From an uncultured bacterium (GTDB lineage: Bacteria > Desulfobacterota > GWC2-55-46), in NCBI GenBank assembly GCA_905339405.1, contig CAJPGC010000014.1, positions 62,001-126,000 of the forward strand: a stretch of 64,000 nucleotides of DNA, given 5' to 3'. This document shows positions 1 through 9,127 of this stretch, piece by piece. The notes beneath the pieces are model-generated. The model saw only the letters and a list, made by a program, of their open reading frames with translations, was not told the origin of the DNA and made no database searches. The position numbers were made by a program, and so were the translations under genes. The first letter of the stretch is position 1. Each line of letters opens with the position of its first letter.

Positions 1-441
1 AACGAAGACCCTTACAAGCCTGTACTCCTGCGGGGTGAAGGCCACGAGGAAGGCGAGGGTGAAGGCGAAGAGGAAGAACTCGATATCGCGCCGGAGGCCC
101 CCTCTTTCGGCCGCCAGAGTGTCGCGTTTCCTCGAGCCCTTGAACTTCCACATCGAAAGGCCGACGAGGAACATCGCCAGAGTCGAGAGCATGAAAGGCG
201 CGCCCAATATCGCCCCGACGCCGACCTCCTCGCTCACGTGCTCCGAGCTGCCGCCGAATATGGCCACCAGAGGCACCATAGTCTCCGGTAAGGCCGTGCC
301 CACGGCCGCGAATATGCTGCCTGTGACGCCCTCGGAGAACTTGAGCTTCGACCCGAGCGATTCGATGGCGTTCGTGAATATCTCCGCGGCCGCGATGATG
401 ACGACAAGCCAGAACAGGAGAATGATTATTTCGTAAGTCAC
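1..441 (-). CDS. Na+/Ca2+ exchanger-family membrane protein, partial (C-terminus beyond window)
   Basis: This gene is absent from the ORF track because it runs off the window, but the minus strand is open from a GTG at 441 to base 1 (147 codons). The N-terminal hydrophobic helix is followed by an alpha-1 repeat with GTALPETMVPL, the signature of the CaCA cation/Ca2+ exchanger superfamily, whose two inverted repeats form the ion path in the inner membrane. A second helix and a basic cytoplasmic stretch follow. The start is set by AGGAGG about 8 bases upstream. It begins 13 bases after the resB stop, so it probably shares that transcript. The family is clear; the ion (Ca2+, Na+ or another cation) cannot be told. 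Confidence 0.8.
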   Translation of the reverse strand, partial: MTYEIIILLFWLVVIIAAAEIFTNAIESLGSKLKFSEGVTGSIFAAVGTALPETMVPLVAIFGGSSEHVSEEVGVGAILGAPFMLSTLAMFLVGLSMWKFKGSRKRDTLAAERGGLRRDIEFFLFAFTLAFLVAFTPQEYRLVRVFV

Positions 442-454
442 TATTGAGCCTCCT

Positions 455-1492
455 CTATTCCCTGGCGGCTTTTCTGACGAGCTCCGCCCGCTCTCCCCTG
501 AAGAAAAGGAGGAGTACCATGCCAACGACCAGCACTATCGAGCCGGCTATTATGAAGCCTATTCCAGGGTCCTTGTTGATTATGAACATGACGTACGGCG
601 TGAAGACGTAATCTGCGAGCCTTATCTCGTGGCTTCCGGCGGCAACCGCGTCTCCCGGAGACGAGATGGGGAGGAAGGAGCTGCCGTGGACGCCCGTTAT
701 CTCGACGTGCGGGTTTGAGAAATTATTCGAGCGATTGTACGGCCTGCCCTCCGGGTCTATTCCGAAATCAGGGTAGATCGCGCCGAGCTTCAGTTCCTCG
801 CCGTCCGGGGCCGTGAAAGCGCCGTCGAACTCGACGCTTCCGGCCTTGCCGTCGACCTCGAGAACGAGCCCCGAGGGGCTCTGCCCCTGGTCGAAATGGT
901 AGAAGGCTATGCCCTTGTGTATGAGCGGGGCGTTCATGCCGATGTCACCCCTGGCGACCTGAGCGCCCTTGCCGTCAAGGAGGGTGACGGAAGTCTTGAG
1001 GGAGTCGAGTTCGCCGGTGGGCAGCACGTTCATCTCCGATTTGTCGAGCCTCAGGAAGAGTCCTGCGGCGTTTGGCACAGGGATGGAAGAGCCCTCGAAG
1101 ACGACGTTCCCGTAGCTCCTGAAGCCCCAGACGCTCCCCACGAGATGGCCGAGGAGCGCGATGAGGAAACCGACGTGCACTATGTGTGGGAAGAGGGCTG
1201 CCCAGGGTTTTCTGTTGCGTATGACGGCGTAGACCTTGTCGGCTGTGCAGACAAAGGCGTTGACGCCGAAAAGGGCCGAAAGGACGATCAACGCCCAGAC
1301 CCATGCGGTAAGACGCAGGTACTCCACGCCGAACGAGGACAGGAAAGGCAGAAGGACTTCCTGGTCAAAGGCCCTGAAGAACTGCGGGTAGCGCATGGAG
1401 AGGATGGAGCCCCACGCTGACACCGCGCAGATTAGCGCGGCGAGGATGACTGTAAGATATACGGAAGAGAAAAAACGCCAGACCCTTGTCAT
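455..1492 (-). CDS. resB: ResB-like cytochrome c biogenesis protein
   Basis: ResB (Ccs1) works with CcsA in System II cytochrome c maturation, carrying haem across the membrane and presenting it to apocytochromes. The 345-residue product has an N-terminal helix, two more helices in the first 130 residues, a large periplasmic beta-rich domain (about 140-305) and a last helix near 315-335, which is the ResB order. It is shorter than Bacillus ResB (over 500 residues), like many proteobacterial ResB-like proteins. It starts 4 bases after the stop of the upstream periplasmic protein gene, so the two are coupled. CcsA is not in the window. The cytochromes encoded near 18-22 kb would need such a system. 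Confidence 0.8.
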   Translation of the reverse strand: MTRVWRFFSSVYLTVILAALICAVSAWGSILSMRYPQFFRAFDQEVLLPFLSSFGVEYLRLTAWVWALIVLSALFGVNAFVCTADKVYAVIRNRKPWAALFPHIVHVGFLIALLGHLVGSVWGFRSYGNVVFEGSSIPVPNAAGLFLRLDKSEMNVLPTGELDSLKTSVTLLDGKGAQVARGDIGMNAPLIHKGIAFYHFDQGQSPSGLVLEVDGKAGSVEFDGAFTAPDGEELKLGAIYPDFGIDPEGRPYNRSNNFSNPHVEITGVHGSSFLPISSPGDAVAAGSHEIRLADYVFTPYVMFIINKDPGIGFIIAGSIVLVVGMVLLLFFRGERAELVRKAARE

Positions 1493-1495
1493 CCT

Positions 1496-2314
1496 CTATT
1501 GCCTGAACCACCTGATGATGTTCTCGGCGAGCCGTCTGTTGTCGGACTCCCCGATGAACTTGTTCGCGAACGGGGCGTCGTCCGCCACCACTACGACCTT
1601 GCCCTTGCCGTACTCGGAAACCGCCACTATGCCGAACTCCTGCTGCGGCTCGCCCTTGTCGAACTTCCTGTTCCTGTCCATGTCGGCCCAGGCCTTGGAG
1701 GTCGTGGCGGCCACCGTCATGGCCGGGTCGTTCGCCATGAGCCCCCAGGTGCCGTACACCGACATCTTCTTGACGCCTGAGGTGACAGGGTGAGGGCCGA
1801 AGCTGGTGACGTGGAAGTCCTGGGATTTGTTGTCGATGAGGCCGGAGTTCTCTCCTATCGTGAAGTTGGAGACTATTATGCCGAACGAGTTGGTGAGCTG
1901 CGCGACCGCCGGGGAAATGTGGAGGAGCACCAGCAGGTTGCCGCCTTTTTCGACGAACGTCTCGAGGGCAGATATCTCTTCGCCGGAAAAGGGCTGCACC
2001 GGCCCGGCTATGATGTACGTCTTTATCCTCGAGAGCCTGGCGGAGGTCACTGGTTCCTTGTTCATGCCGACCTCTTCGCCGGATTGCTTCAGCATGCCGT
2101 GAAATGTTGTATAATGAAGCGGGCCTTCCTTGACCGGGGAGAATATCTCCGAGTGGCCGAGGTCGAAAAGGGCAGTGGCGGCGGGGGCTTTTGCCTTCAC
2201 TTCGGGCTTTTTAGAAGCCTGTTTTGGCACCGTCTTGTCAGCGATGGAAGCTCCCGTAAATGCGGTTATGAGGAACGCGCCCGCAGCAATCATGGTGAGG
2301 ACCGTTTTTTTCAT
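1496..2314 (-). CDS. Periplasmic protein with a GATase-like/DUF4350-type fold
   Basis: The product has 272 residues with an N-terminal signal peptide (MKKTVLTMIAAGAFLITAFT), a short Lys/Pro/Ala-rich linker and a globular domain. Stretches such as FVEKGGNLLVLLHISP and the closing GKGKVVVVADDAPFANKFI resemble the flavodoxin/GATase-like domains of the GldG/IFT52/DUF4350 group, which often sit beside membrane complexes. It is the first gene of the unit that continues into resB and the exchanger. AAGGGG precedes the ATG. The pairing with resB suggests a role in cytochrome or envelope assembly, but this is only context. No catalytic residues could be named. Confidence 0.6.
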   Translation of the reverse strand: MKKTVLTMIAAGAFLITAFTGASIADKTVPKQASKKPEVKAKAPAATALFDLGHSEIFSPVKEGPLHYTTFHGMLKQSGEEVGMNKEPVTSARLSRIKTYIIAGPVQPFSGEEISALETFVEKGGNLLVLLHISPAVAQLTNSFGIIVSNFTIGENSGLIDNKSQDFHVTSFGPHPVTSGVKKMSVYGTWGLMANDPAMTVAATTSKAWADMDRNRKFDKGEPQQEFGIVAVSEYGKGKVVVVADDAPFANKFIGESDNRRLAENIIRWFRQ

Positions 2315-2418
2315 TGAAACCCCTTTCTTAAGGCTGGTTTTCGACCCGTTCAGGATATCCGCTGGGGCATACCCGTGTCAAGGATTAAGAGGCAAGGGGA
2401 ACCTTCGCTCATTTCTTC

Positions 2419-2448
2419 TTGATTTTATGGAGAAGTACTGGCTAAACT
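2419..2448 (+). promoter_or_regulatory. Putative sigma-70 promoter of queD-folE2
   Basis: TTGATT is followed 18 bases later by TAAACT. The -10 ends 6 bases before the queD ATG, so a transcript from here would have almost no leader. Only the hexamer match supports this, and a promoter further upstream in the 140-bp divergent gap is equally possible. Confidence 0.3.
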
Positions 2449-2454
2449 GAAGGT

Positions 2455-2832
2455 ATGTATGAACTTACGATAACAGCCAATTTTTCATCGGCCCACTGCA
2501 TAAGGGGCTACGAAGGGGCCTGCGAGAACCTGCACGGCCACAACTGGAAGGTCGAGGTGACCGTCAGGGCCAAAGGGCTCGACAAGCTCGGCATGGTCAT
2601 GGACTTCAAGGCCATAAAGGCCAGGACCAGGGACGTCATAGACCGGCTCGACCACAAGTACCTGAACGAGGTCGCCCCGTTCGACGATGTGAACGCGACG
2701 GCCGAGAACATCGCCAGGTATATCTTCGAGGAGCTTGCCGCCTCCATCGGCGTCTCCGGCGTCAGCGTCGCGCGGGTCAAGGTCTGGGAGTCGGATACTG
2801 CCGCGGCGGCCTATTACGAGGAAGGGAATTAG
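2455..2832 (+). CDS. queD: 6-carboxy-5,6,7,8-tetrahydropterin synthase QueD
   Basis: QueD converts 7,8-dihydroneopterin triphosphate to 6-carboxytetrahydropterin, the second step to preQ0 and queuosine (tRNA wobble base). The 125-residue length is normal. The zinc-binding histidines are visible in FSSAHC and LHGHNW, the catalytic Cys in GACENLHGHN, and the conserved Glu in WESDTAAAAYY near the C-terminus. It starts with ATG behind GAAGG. folE2 follows after 5 bases, so two successive early steps from GTP are co-transcribed. QueC, QueE and QueF are not in the window. Confidence 0.93.
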   Translation: MYELTITANFSSAHCIRGYEGACENLHGHNWKVEVTVRAKGLDKLGMVMDFKAIKARTRDVIDRLDHKYLNEVAPFDDVNATAENIARYIFEELAASIGVSGVSVARVKVWESDTAAAAYYEEGN

Positions 2833-2837
2833 AGGGA

Positions 2838-3620
2838 ATGCCCGAAAAAGAGCTCAGGGACGTGCAGGCCGAACCGGACTTCAGGCACATAGCCATCGAC
2901 AAGGTCGGCGTAAAGGACATCCGCTACCCCATAGTGGTCCTGGACAGGAAGAACAAGACCCAGCACACGGTCGCGTCCATAAATATGTACGTCGACCTGC
3001 CGCACCAGTTCAAGGGCACCCACATGTCCAGGTTCGTCGAGATACTGAACGAACACAGGGGCGAGGTGACGGTCAAGAACTTCCCGCAGATACTCGAGAA
3101 GATGAAAGTCAAGTTCAACGCCACGACGGCCCACCTCGAGGTCGAGTTCCCATACTTCGTCGAGAAGACCGCGCCGGTCTCGAAGTCAAAGGGCCTCATG
3201 GAGTACAGGTGCCGTTACCTGGGGGTGCTCGGCGAGACGCGGGACTTCTTGCTCGAGGTGACAGTGCCTGTCTCGACGCTGTGCCCGTGCTCAAAGGAGA
3301 TAAGTGAAAGGGGCGCCCACAACCAGAGGGGCGTCGTGAAGGTCGGCGTTAGGTTCACGGGTTTCGTGTGGATAGAGGAGATAATCGGCGCGGTCGAGAA
3401 GTCGGCTTCAAGCCCCGTCTATTCGCTCCTGAAGAGGGTCGACGAGAAGTTCGTCACCGAGCAGGCCTACGACAACCCCATGTTCGTCGAGGACGTCGTG
3501 CGCGAAGTCGCTATCAACCTGGGCAAGATAAAGAAGATAACGTGGTGCCGGGTGGAGGCGGAGAATTGGGAGTCGATACATAATCACAGCGCTTACGCTT
3601 TCATCGAAAGGTCTCTTTAG
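2838..3620 (+). CDS. folE2: GTP cyclohydrolase I, FolE2 type
   Basis: FolE2 (COG1469) opens GTP to dihydroneopterin triphosphate and feeds both folate and queuosine synthesis. Unlike FolE it does not strictly need zinc. The 260 residues match the family. The catalytic Cys lies in VSTLCPCSKEIS, with the family block RGAHNQRGVV just after and SVYSLLKRVDEKFVTEQAYDNP-type sequence further on (here PVYSLL). It is the second gene of the queD-folE2 pair. folP and folC elsewhere in the window use the same pterin route. A dispersed palindromic repeat begins directly after the stop. Confidence 0.93.
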   Translation: MPEKELRDVQAEPDFRHIAIDKVGVKDIRYPIVVLDRKNKTQHTVASINMYVDLPHQFKGTHMSRFVEILNEHRGEVTVKNFPQILEKMKVKFNATTAHLEVEFPYFVEKTAPVSKSKGLMEYRCRYLGVLGETRDFLLEVTVPVSTLCPCSKEISERGAHNQRGVVKVGVRFTGFVWIEEIIGAVEKSASSPVYSLLKRVDEKFVTEQAYDNPMFVEDVVREVAINLGKIKKITWCRVEAENWESIHNHSAYAFIERSL

Positions 3621-3741
3621 GGTTGCCTCAAGCTGCCCATCTGCTTTGTCGCCTTCGAAGCTCCGGAATTGCGGCGTACAAACAAAGTACGCCTCATTCC
3701 TCGCTTCTCGTCTCCTCGCATCTAGACCTTTTTGAGCAACC
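3621..3741. repeat. Dispersed palindromic repeat, copy 1 (CTCAAAAAG...GCAGATGGG family)
   Basis: The element begins at the base after the folE2 stop. Ends GGTTGC and GCAACC pair. One arm holds CCCATCTGCTTTGTCGCC, the other CTTTTTGAGCAACC, and the centre has GGCGTAC...GTACGCC. A close relative lies at 15790-15909, and shortened copies without the central hairpin lie at 22603 and 53240. The position between convergent genes fits a bidirectional terminator or structured 3' end. Confidence 0.8.
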
Positions 3742-3893
3742 TTGAATCGTGTGAAGGCTTTCTGACAGATCATTGCTGTCATTGCGAGGGGGTTCAGCTC
3801 CGAAGTAATCTGACAACTCACCTGAAGGTTTGCTGAAAAGTCCTGTTTGCGCGGTTTGATGGGAGTACTGCGAAGAGAGTTCTGACCGTCTAT
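3742..3893. other. Spacer with a TGTCATTGCGAG/GAAGTAATCT-type short repeat
   Basis: No ORF is credible here. GCTGTCATTGCGAG at about 3774 and GAAGTAATCTGA at about 3801 match the two halves of a motif seen again at about 24391-24418 (GCTGTCATTGTGAG with GGAGCAATCTCG). Motifs of this shape are common dispersed repeats in proteobacteria. Confidence 0.45.
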
Positions 3894-4679
3894 TCAGCCT
3901 TTGTAGAGCACTTCCTTGACCTTCAGCTTCAATTCCTCCACCCAGAAGGGGTTGCCCTTCTGTATGAAGCCCTTCACGTTCAGTTCGAACCACTTCGGGT
4001 CAAGCACGAGGTCGTCGATGATGTCCTTGCCGGTCGTTATTATGGCGGGGGCGCTTACGCCGGAGTCCCTGAGCCTTACGAGGAGATCTTCGCCGTCGAG
4101 GAGCGATTCCGAGTCGGCGGGGTTCTTGAGGTACAGGTCTGTCACTATCAGGTGGACGTTCTGCTTTGCCGCCTTTATCGCCTCGGTGGAGCTCTTCACC
4201 GGTATTATGGCGAAGCCGAGCTGGGCTAGCGAGTTCTCGACCATGTCCCTGGAGAGCCGGTCGTCCTCGATGACGAGGATGGTCTCGGCGTTGGCGGCCT
4301 GGGCTGCTTCCCTGGCGGGCTCTTGCCTCGGGGGCTCTTGCCTCGGGGGCTCCGGGGCTTTTATCTGGACAGGAGGCGCCGGAGCGGCGCTTACGGCCTG
4401 CATGGCTTCCCTGGCGGGAGCTTCAGCGGCCTTCGCCTCGGCGGTTTTCTGGGCCGCCTTTTTCGCGAGCTCTGAAAGGTGAGTCACCTCGAAGGCCTCG
4501 CCGTTCCATACCAAAAAGAACTTGGCCCCGCACTTCACGCAGCTTATGCGCGAGCCCTTTTCCCATTCGGCGAGCCTCTCCGTTGGTATCCAGAGCCTGA
4601 ACGCGACATCGCACTCGGAGCACTTTATCTCGACGGGCTCTTTGTTCGCGGCGGCTTTTTTTTCCTGCAGTTCAGGCAT
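3894..4679 (-). CDS. Zinc-ribbon response regulator (no output domain)
   Basis: The 261 residues have three parts. An N-terminal zinc ribbon has CSEC and CVKC pairs (about 20-50) of the MJ0042/DksA-like kind. A roughly 70-residue Ala/Pro/Glu linker contains a repeated PPRQE unit. A C-terminal receiver domain (about 130-255) has the acidic pair IEDD, phospho-acceptor Asp in LIVTDLYL, Thr in IITTGK and Lys in GFIQKG, so it should be phosphorylatable. There is no DNA-binding or enzyme output, so it probably acts by protein contact. No histidine kinase is adjacent. It is separated from lptD by 77 bases and has its own start, so co-transcription is uncertain. Confidence 0.8.
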   Translation of the reverse strand: MPELQEKKAAANKEPVEIKCSECDVAFRLWIPTERLAEWEKGSRISCVKCGAKFFLVWNGEAFEVTHLSELAKKAAQKTAEAKAAEAPAREAMQAVSAAPAPPVQIKAPEPPRQEPPRQEPAREAAQAANAETILVIEDDRLSRDMVENSLAQLGFAIIPVKSSTEAIKAAKQNVHLIVTDLYLKNPADSESLLDGEDLLVRLRDSGVSAPAIITTGKDIIDDLVLDPKWFELNVKGFIQKGNPFWVEELKLKVKEVLYKG

Positions 4680-4756
4680 TTACACCATTATCAGGCACGA
4701 ATTTCCCAGAATACGGACAGTTTAACTTAAATCGACGGCGGGTGTCAACGGTTCTC

Positions 4757-6913
4757 CTATTGAGGAGCCAGCCTGCCCTGTACGCCCGCTACCCTGCCGA
4801 GTCCGAGGAGGTCGAAAGTCAGGTAAACTATCCTCTCTTCGGGTCTTTCCGTGTACGTGAGGGTCGAGCTCCAGCACTGGTGGAAGAATTCCATGCCGTA
4901 GGCGGTCTCAAGCGACCTGTTCTCGTCGAACGAGAACCTCTTGAGGTATGTAAGGTCGAGCCCTCTCAAAACGCGCGCCCTTACGGCCGCTTCCAGGTAG
5001 TTCGCCCCTTCTCTTACGTACCTGTGGGTGAAGTTAACGCTGTCTCCCCTCTTGTCGAAGGCCGAAACTGCTACATCGTAGCTGTTGAACCTGTTCTCGT
5101 AGACGTCGAAGCTCCCCCTTGCCGTTGACCAGACCCTGGGGGACGGCCTGACGACGACTTCCCCGGTTATGTCGGAAAAGGGCCTTCTCTCGTCGATTGG
5201 GGAAGTAAGCTCCCTTTGGGCCTCGTGGACGTTGTAGGACTGCCTTATGTCGAGGTAAAGGTAGTCGAAGTAGCTCGTCCCGGTCTCTTCCACGAGCTTT
5301 CCCGTGAGCGTGGAGTTTATGGAGTATGTAAGGCTGTTCTGGGCTGCTATCCTGTCGTCGGCGTCGAACTCCGGCATGCTCGACTGCTCGACCTCCGGGA
5401 TGTACGTGTACCTGAGGCCCGGGCGGATGGTATGCCTGAGGCCCTTGACCCTCGCCGTCTCAGTGCCGTATACCCTCACGAAGGTGGTCGTGAGGTCCGC
5501 GCCCACGTCATACAGGTACCTTTCGAACCACGTGCCGCCCGGCTGGTTGTCTACCAGCCAATAGGTCGCCCGCCCGCCGACGGAGGGGGTGAAGTCAAAC
5601 CAGCCTCCCGGGTTCATCGGCAGGGATATCCTCGGATGGGCGTCGACGCGCTGCCCTTTTACGCCTTCCTTCCTCCAGAAGTTGACGAAGCTCGATACGT
5701 TCGAGACGTAAAAAGGCGAATCGAAGATTTTTTTCTCGGTATTGGCGAAAGTCACCTCCGGGAGCCTCTGGAGTGTCAATGAGTCTTCGAGGTCGAGGAG
5801 GTTGTTGAAGAACCTGAACTGGCCGATGAGGCTGTATACTGACCAGTTTTTGCTCGCGGACACGTTGCTCTCTATCGATTCGAGAGACCTTTCGTTGCTG
5901 CCCCTGCCGAAATCGATGAAGTACTCGTCGTCGCTGACGTAGTCGATGTCAGCCCTGAGCTTGACGCCTCCGGCCAGCTCCTCATGGTGCTGGAACTGGA
6001 GCCGCCACCTGTTGTTGTCGGCGGCCACGGGCCTTGAGAGGTTGGAAAGGCCGTCCCTGAACTCCCTGACCCTGTTAATGTCGCTTTCCTGGTACTGGTA
6101 GTACTTGAGCTGGCCGTAGCTCTGGCGCGTCCTTATGTACCTGTACTCGACCCCCTTGCCGAGCCCTCTTCTGGTCTCTATGTCCAGGTAGAACGTCGCG
6201 TCGGTGTTGCTCGATATCGCCCAGAAGAACGAGCTGTCGAGCACGAAGCCGCGAAGCCCCGAGTAACCGGGCTTGGGCTGAAGAAAGCCCGTTTGCCTGT
6301 CCCTTTTTATCGGTACGGAGATGTAAGGGGAGTAGAGCACCGGAACGCCCTTTATGTGGAACCTGGCGTTCCACCCCGTGAGGAAATCCCCGACTACGAC
6401 CTTCGCCGATGACGCCGCGAAACTCCACGCAGGGGACTCGTCCGGCGGGCAGTCGCAGGTCGTGTACGTAAGGCTGGCCGTCTTGTACGTTTCCGGCCCC
6501 GTCTTTTCGAAGTTGTCCGCCGTGAGGTGGATGTTGTCGTCGCGGTAGAAGAGCCTGCCGTTCACCAGGAGGGCCGTCTTGTCCTTGAGGTTGAACTGGA
6601 GGCTCTTGCCGGTAAGGGTGCTCCCGCCTTCGTCCACCACGTTGATGCCGCCTGAGACTGTTGCGACACCGGACCTCATGTCGAGTATGGCCGACTCCGC
6701 CTTGAGGACTATCCCGGGCTGGGATATCTCGACGTTGCCGGCCGCGTGGTAGGTGTCTGCCGTCCTGTCATAGGTTATCTTGTCGGCGTTGACCTCGACC
6801 GGGGCCTCGCCGGTGAAGAGCTCGCCGGTCGGGGTCTCGGAGCGGGCCTCGGCGGCAAAAGAAAAAAAGGCCGAGAGGAAAAAAAGTATAAGGAAGAGTT
6901 TCCTTGAGGGCAT
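4757..6913 (-). CDS. lptD: LPS-assembly outer-membrane protein LptD
   Basis: LptD with the lipoprotein LptE inserts lipopolysaccharide into the outer leaflet of the outer membrane. The 718-residue product has a signal peptide, an N-terminal OstA/LptA-like beta-jellyroll (VNADKITYDRTADTYHAAGN), and a long C-terminal beta-barrel with LptD blocks such as GVPVLYSPYISVPIKRDRQ and TGFLQPKPGYS. Cys residues in TTCDC and in the C-terminal FFHQCWSS could form the disulphides that LptD needs to mature. It lies 82 bases after folC on the same strand. Its presence shows the organism is a diderm with LPS. Confidence 0.92.
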   Translation of the reverse strand: MPSRKLFLILFFLSAFFSFAAEARSETPTGELFTGEAPVEVNADKITYDRTADTYHAAGNVEISQPGIVLKAESAILDMRSGVATVSGGINVVDEGGSTLTGKSLQFNLKDKTALLVNGRLFYRDDNIHLTADNFEKTGPETYKTASLTYTTCDCPPDESPAWSFAASSAKVVVGDFLTGWNARFHIKGVPVLYSPYISVPIKRDRQTGFLQPKPGYSGLRGFVLDSSFFWAISSNTDATFYLDIETRRGLGKGVEYRYIRTRQSYGQLKYYQYQESDINRVREFRDGLSNLSRPVAADNNRWRLQFQHHEELAGGVKLRADIDYVSDDEYFIDFGRGSNERSLESIESNVSASKNWSVYSLIGQFRFFNNLLDLEDSLTLQRLPEVTFANTEKKIFDSPFYVSNVSSFVNFWRKEGVKGQRVDAHPRISLPMNPGGWFDFTPSVGGRATYWLVDNQPGGTWFERYLYDVGADLTTTFVRVYGTETARVKGLRHTIRPGLRYTYIPEVEQSSMPEFDADDRIAAQNSLTYSINSTLTGKLVEETGTSYFDYLYLDIRQSYNVHEAQRELTSPIDERRPFSDITGEVVVRPSPRVWSTARGSFDVYENRFNSYDVAVSAFDKRGDSVNFTHRYVREGANYLEAAVRARVLRGLDLTYLKRFSFDENRSLETAYGMEFFHQCWSSTLTYTERPEERIVYLTFDLLGLGRVAGVQGRLAPQ

Positions 6914-6995
6914 TTAACCGGTTTCCGACTGTTGAGAGTTGGGTGGATTAGCTGAAAAAAATTAGCATACAAGCGGCTTATTTACAAGGTAAAGC

Positions 6996-8276
6996 TCATC
7001 TTCCGGAAAGGGCCTTGAGAAGGTATTCACGGGCCTCAGCGACAGTGAAAAGTGAGCCTGATACGCATACGCAGTCGGCCTGAGAGGCGAGGTAGAGCGC
7101 CTTTTCGCAGGCGTCGGCTATTGAATCTATCCCCGTGACCGGCTTGCCGTACCTTGAGGCGGCCCTGCCGATGGAGGCTAATTCCGCGGAGCGTTCCCCT
7201 TTGGGCCGGGTCGCGATGACGAGGTCGCAAATTGGGACGAGCTCTTTCAATATCCCGGCCATGTCCTTGTCTGACATCATGCCGATAACGAGTATGAGCC
7301 GCTTTTTCTTTAGGGAGGAGAGCGCCTCTTTCAACGCGGCAGCGCCCGAGGGGTTGTGCGCGCCGTCGAGGACGACGAGCGGCCTTTTTGACAATATCTC
7401 GAACCTGCCGGGCCATGCGGCCTTTGCCAGCCCCTTTTTTATCGCGCTCTCCCTGATGGTGATGCCATTGGAGCGGAGCAGTTCGATGGCGGCAAGGGCG
7501 AGGGCGGCGTTTCTCACCTGGTGGCTGCCCAGAAGCTTGAGTTTGAGTTTCTCGAGTCCGCCGGAGAAGCCTGAGTAGCTGAATGTTGAAGGGGGGCCCT
7601 CAGCGTGGAAATCTTTTTCCATGACAAGGAGCTTGGAAGAGGCTTTTTTCGCGGCCGCCCTTATTATTGAAAGCGGCGCTCTCGCGCTCTCTCCGGTAAC
7701 GACAGGGACTCCGGGCTTTATTATACCGGCTTTCTCGGTTGCGACGTCTTTAAGCGTGGGGCCGAGCCATTCGGTATGGTCGAGGGCGATGTTGGTTATG
7801 ACGGATACAAGCGGGGTCACGAGGTTCGTCGCGTCCAGCCTGCCGCCCATGCCGGTCTCGACAACTGCGAATTCCACCTTCTTTTTCCTGAAGTGCAAAA
7901 AGGCCATCGCGGTGGTGAACTCGAAGAACGTCACGCCGGATATTCGCGAGCGCTTGAGCGCGGCCTTCACCTCGGAAGCGGCCTCGACGAGTTCTTTGTC
8001 GGAGATATTTTTTCCCGAAACGCTTATACGTTCGTTGAATTTGGAGAGGTGAGGGGAGGTGTAAAGGCCTGTCCTGTACCCGGCCTCGTTCAGGACCGAG
8101 GCGGTCATGGAAGAGACCGAGCCCTTGCCGTTCGTCCCGGCGACGTGCACGGATTTGAAGGAGTCCTGGGGGCCTCCGAGAGCGCGGAGCAGGGCGGTTA
8201 TGCGCTCGAGCCCCGGCTTTATGCCGTGCCTCTCAAGGCCGTAGAGGTACTCGACGATGCCCTTCGAGGACGGCAT
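6996..8276 (-). CDS. folC: Folylpolyglutamate synthase / dihydrofolate synthase FolC
   Basis: FolC adds glutamate to dihydropteroate and to folates, using ATP. The 426 residues show the Mur-ligase P-loop GTNGKGSVSSM near residue 46, a central domain with TSPHLSKFNERISV, ETGMGGRLDATN and the magnesium/ATP site NIALDHTEWLG, and a C-terminal domain with LDGAHNPSGA. The ATG at 8276 overlaps the accD stop by one base, so the genes are coupled. folP at 58.5 kb makes the dihydropteroate substrate. Confidence 0.94.
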   Translation of the reverse strand: MPSSKGIVEYLYGLERHGIKPGLERITALLRALGGPQDSFKSVHVAGTNGKGSVSSMTASVLNEAGYRTGLYTSPHLSKFNERISVSGKNISDKELVEAASEVKAALKRSRISGVTFFEFTTAMAFLHFRKKKVEFAVVETGMGGRLDATNLVTPLVSVITNIALDHTEWLGPTLKDVATEKAGIIKPGVPVVTGESARAPLSIIRAAAKKASSKLLVMEKDFHAEGPPSTFSYSGFSGGLEKLKLKLLGSHQVRNAALALAAIELLRSNGITIRESAIKKGLAKAAWPGRFEILSKRPLVVLDGAHNPSGAAALKEALSSLKKKRLILVIGMMSDKDMAGILKELVPICDLVIATRPKGERSAELASIGRAASRYGKPVTGIDSIADACEKALYLASQADCVCVSGSLFTVAEAREYLLKALSGR

Positions 8277-9127
8277 TACCTGTTGTTCAGCATGGAAAGG
8301 AGCCTTGAAAGGGTCTCTTTCATGAGCTTCCTTTCAACTATCATGTCTACCATCCCGTGCTCGAGGAGGTACTCGGCCCTCTGGAAGCCTTCGGGGAGCT
8401 TCTGCCTTATGGTCTCCGCAATGACCCTGGGGCCCGCGAAGCCTATGAGGGCCCTGGGCTCCGCTATTATGACGTCGCCTAGCATGGCGAAGCTCGCTGA
8501 AACGCCGCCCATCGTGGGGTCGGTGAGGACCGATATGTACGGGAGGCCCGCCTCGCGGAGCTTCGCAAGGGCCGCAGAGGTCTTGGCCATCTGCATGAGC
8601 GAGAGTATAGACTCCTGCATCCTTGCCCCGCCCGAGGACGAGAATATTATCATGCCGCATCGGTTGTCTATGGCCCGCTCTATGGCGCGGGTTATCTTCT
8701 CGCCCACGACAGAGCCCATGGACCCGCCCATGAAGGAGAACTCGAAAACGGCGGCGCACGCCCTCTGTCCGCCAATCTCGCCTTCCCCGGTTATCATGGC
8801 GTCACGCAGGCCCGTCTCCTTCTGCGAGGACTTGAGCCTGTCCTTGTACCTTTTGAGGTCCTTGAAGTCGAGCGCGTCGACCGGCTCCATCTTATCGTCG
8901 GTCTCAATGAAGGTCCCCTCGTCGAAGGTGATGTTTATGCGCGACCTCGACGAGATGCGGAAATGGTAGTCGCACTTGGGGCAGACGTCGAGGTTCCGCT
9001 CGACCTCTTTTTTATAGATTATCTCGCCGCAGTGCTCGCATTTGACCCAGAGGCCGAAGGGCACCTTGACGCTCTTGCCTTCAGCGGCTTCTCCGTTGGT
9101 GAAAAGGTCTTTCTTAAACCAGATCAT
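8276..9127 (-). CDS. accD: Acetyl-CoA carboxylase carboxyltransferase beta subunit
   Basis: AccD, with AccA, transfers carboxyl from carboxybiotin to acetyl-CoA in the first step of fatty-acid synthesis. A four-Cys zinc finger (VKCEHC and DVCPKC) lies at about residues 29-51. The crotonase-like core follows with [20 protein letters not shown] and [13 protein letters not shown]. The ORF in the track extends to 9181, but the ATG at 9127 (MIWFKKDLF) has GAGGAAC upstream and gives the usual 283 residues. The start lies 14 bases inside the preceding HD-GYP gene. Confidence 0.94.
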   Translation of the reverse strand: MIWFKKDLFTNGEAAEGKSVKVPFGLWVKCEHCGEIIYKKEVERNLDVCPKCDYHFRISSRSRINITFDEGTFIETDDKMEPVDALDFKDLKRYKDRLKSSQKETGLRDAMITGEGEIGGQRACAAVFEFSFMGGSMGSVVGEKITRAIERAIDNRCGMIIFSSSGGARMQESILSLMQMAKTSAALAKLREAGLPYISVLTDPTMGGVSASFAMLGDVIIAEPRALIGFAGPRVIAETIRQKLPEGFQRAEYLLEHGMVDMIVERKLMKETLSRLLSMLNNR

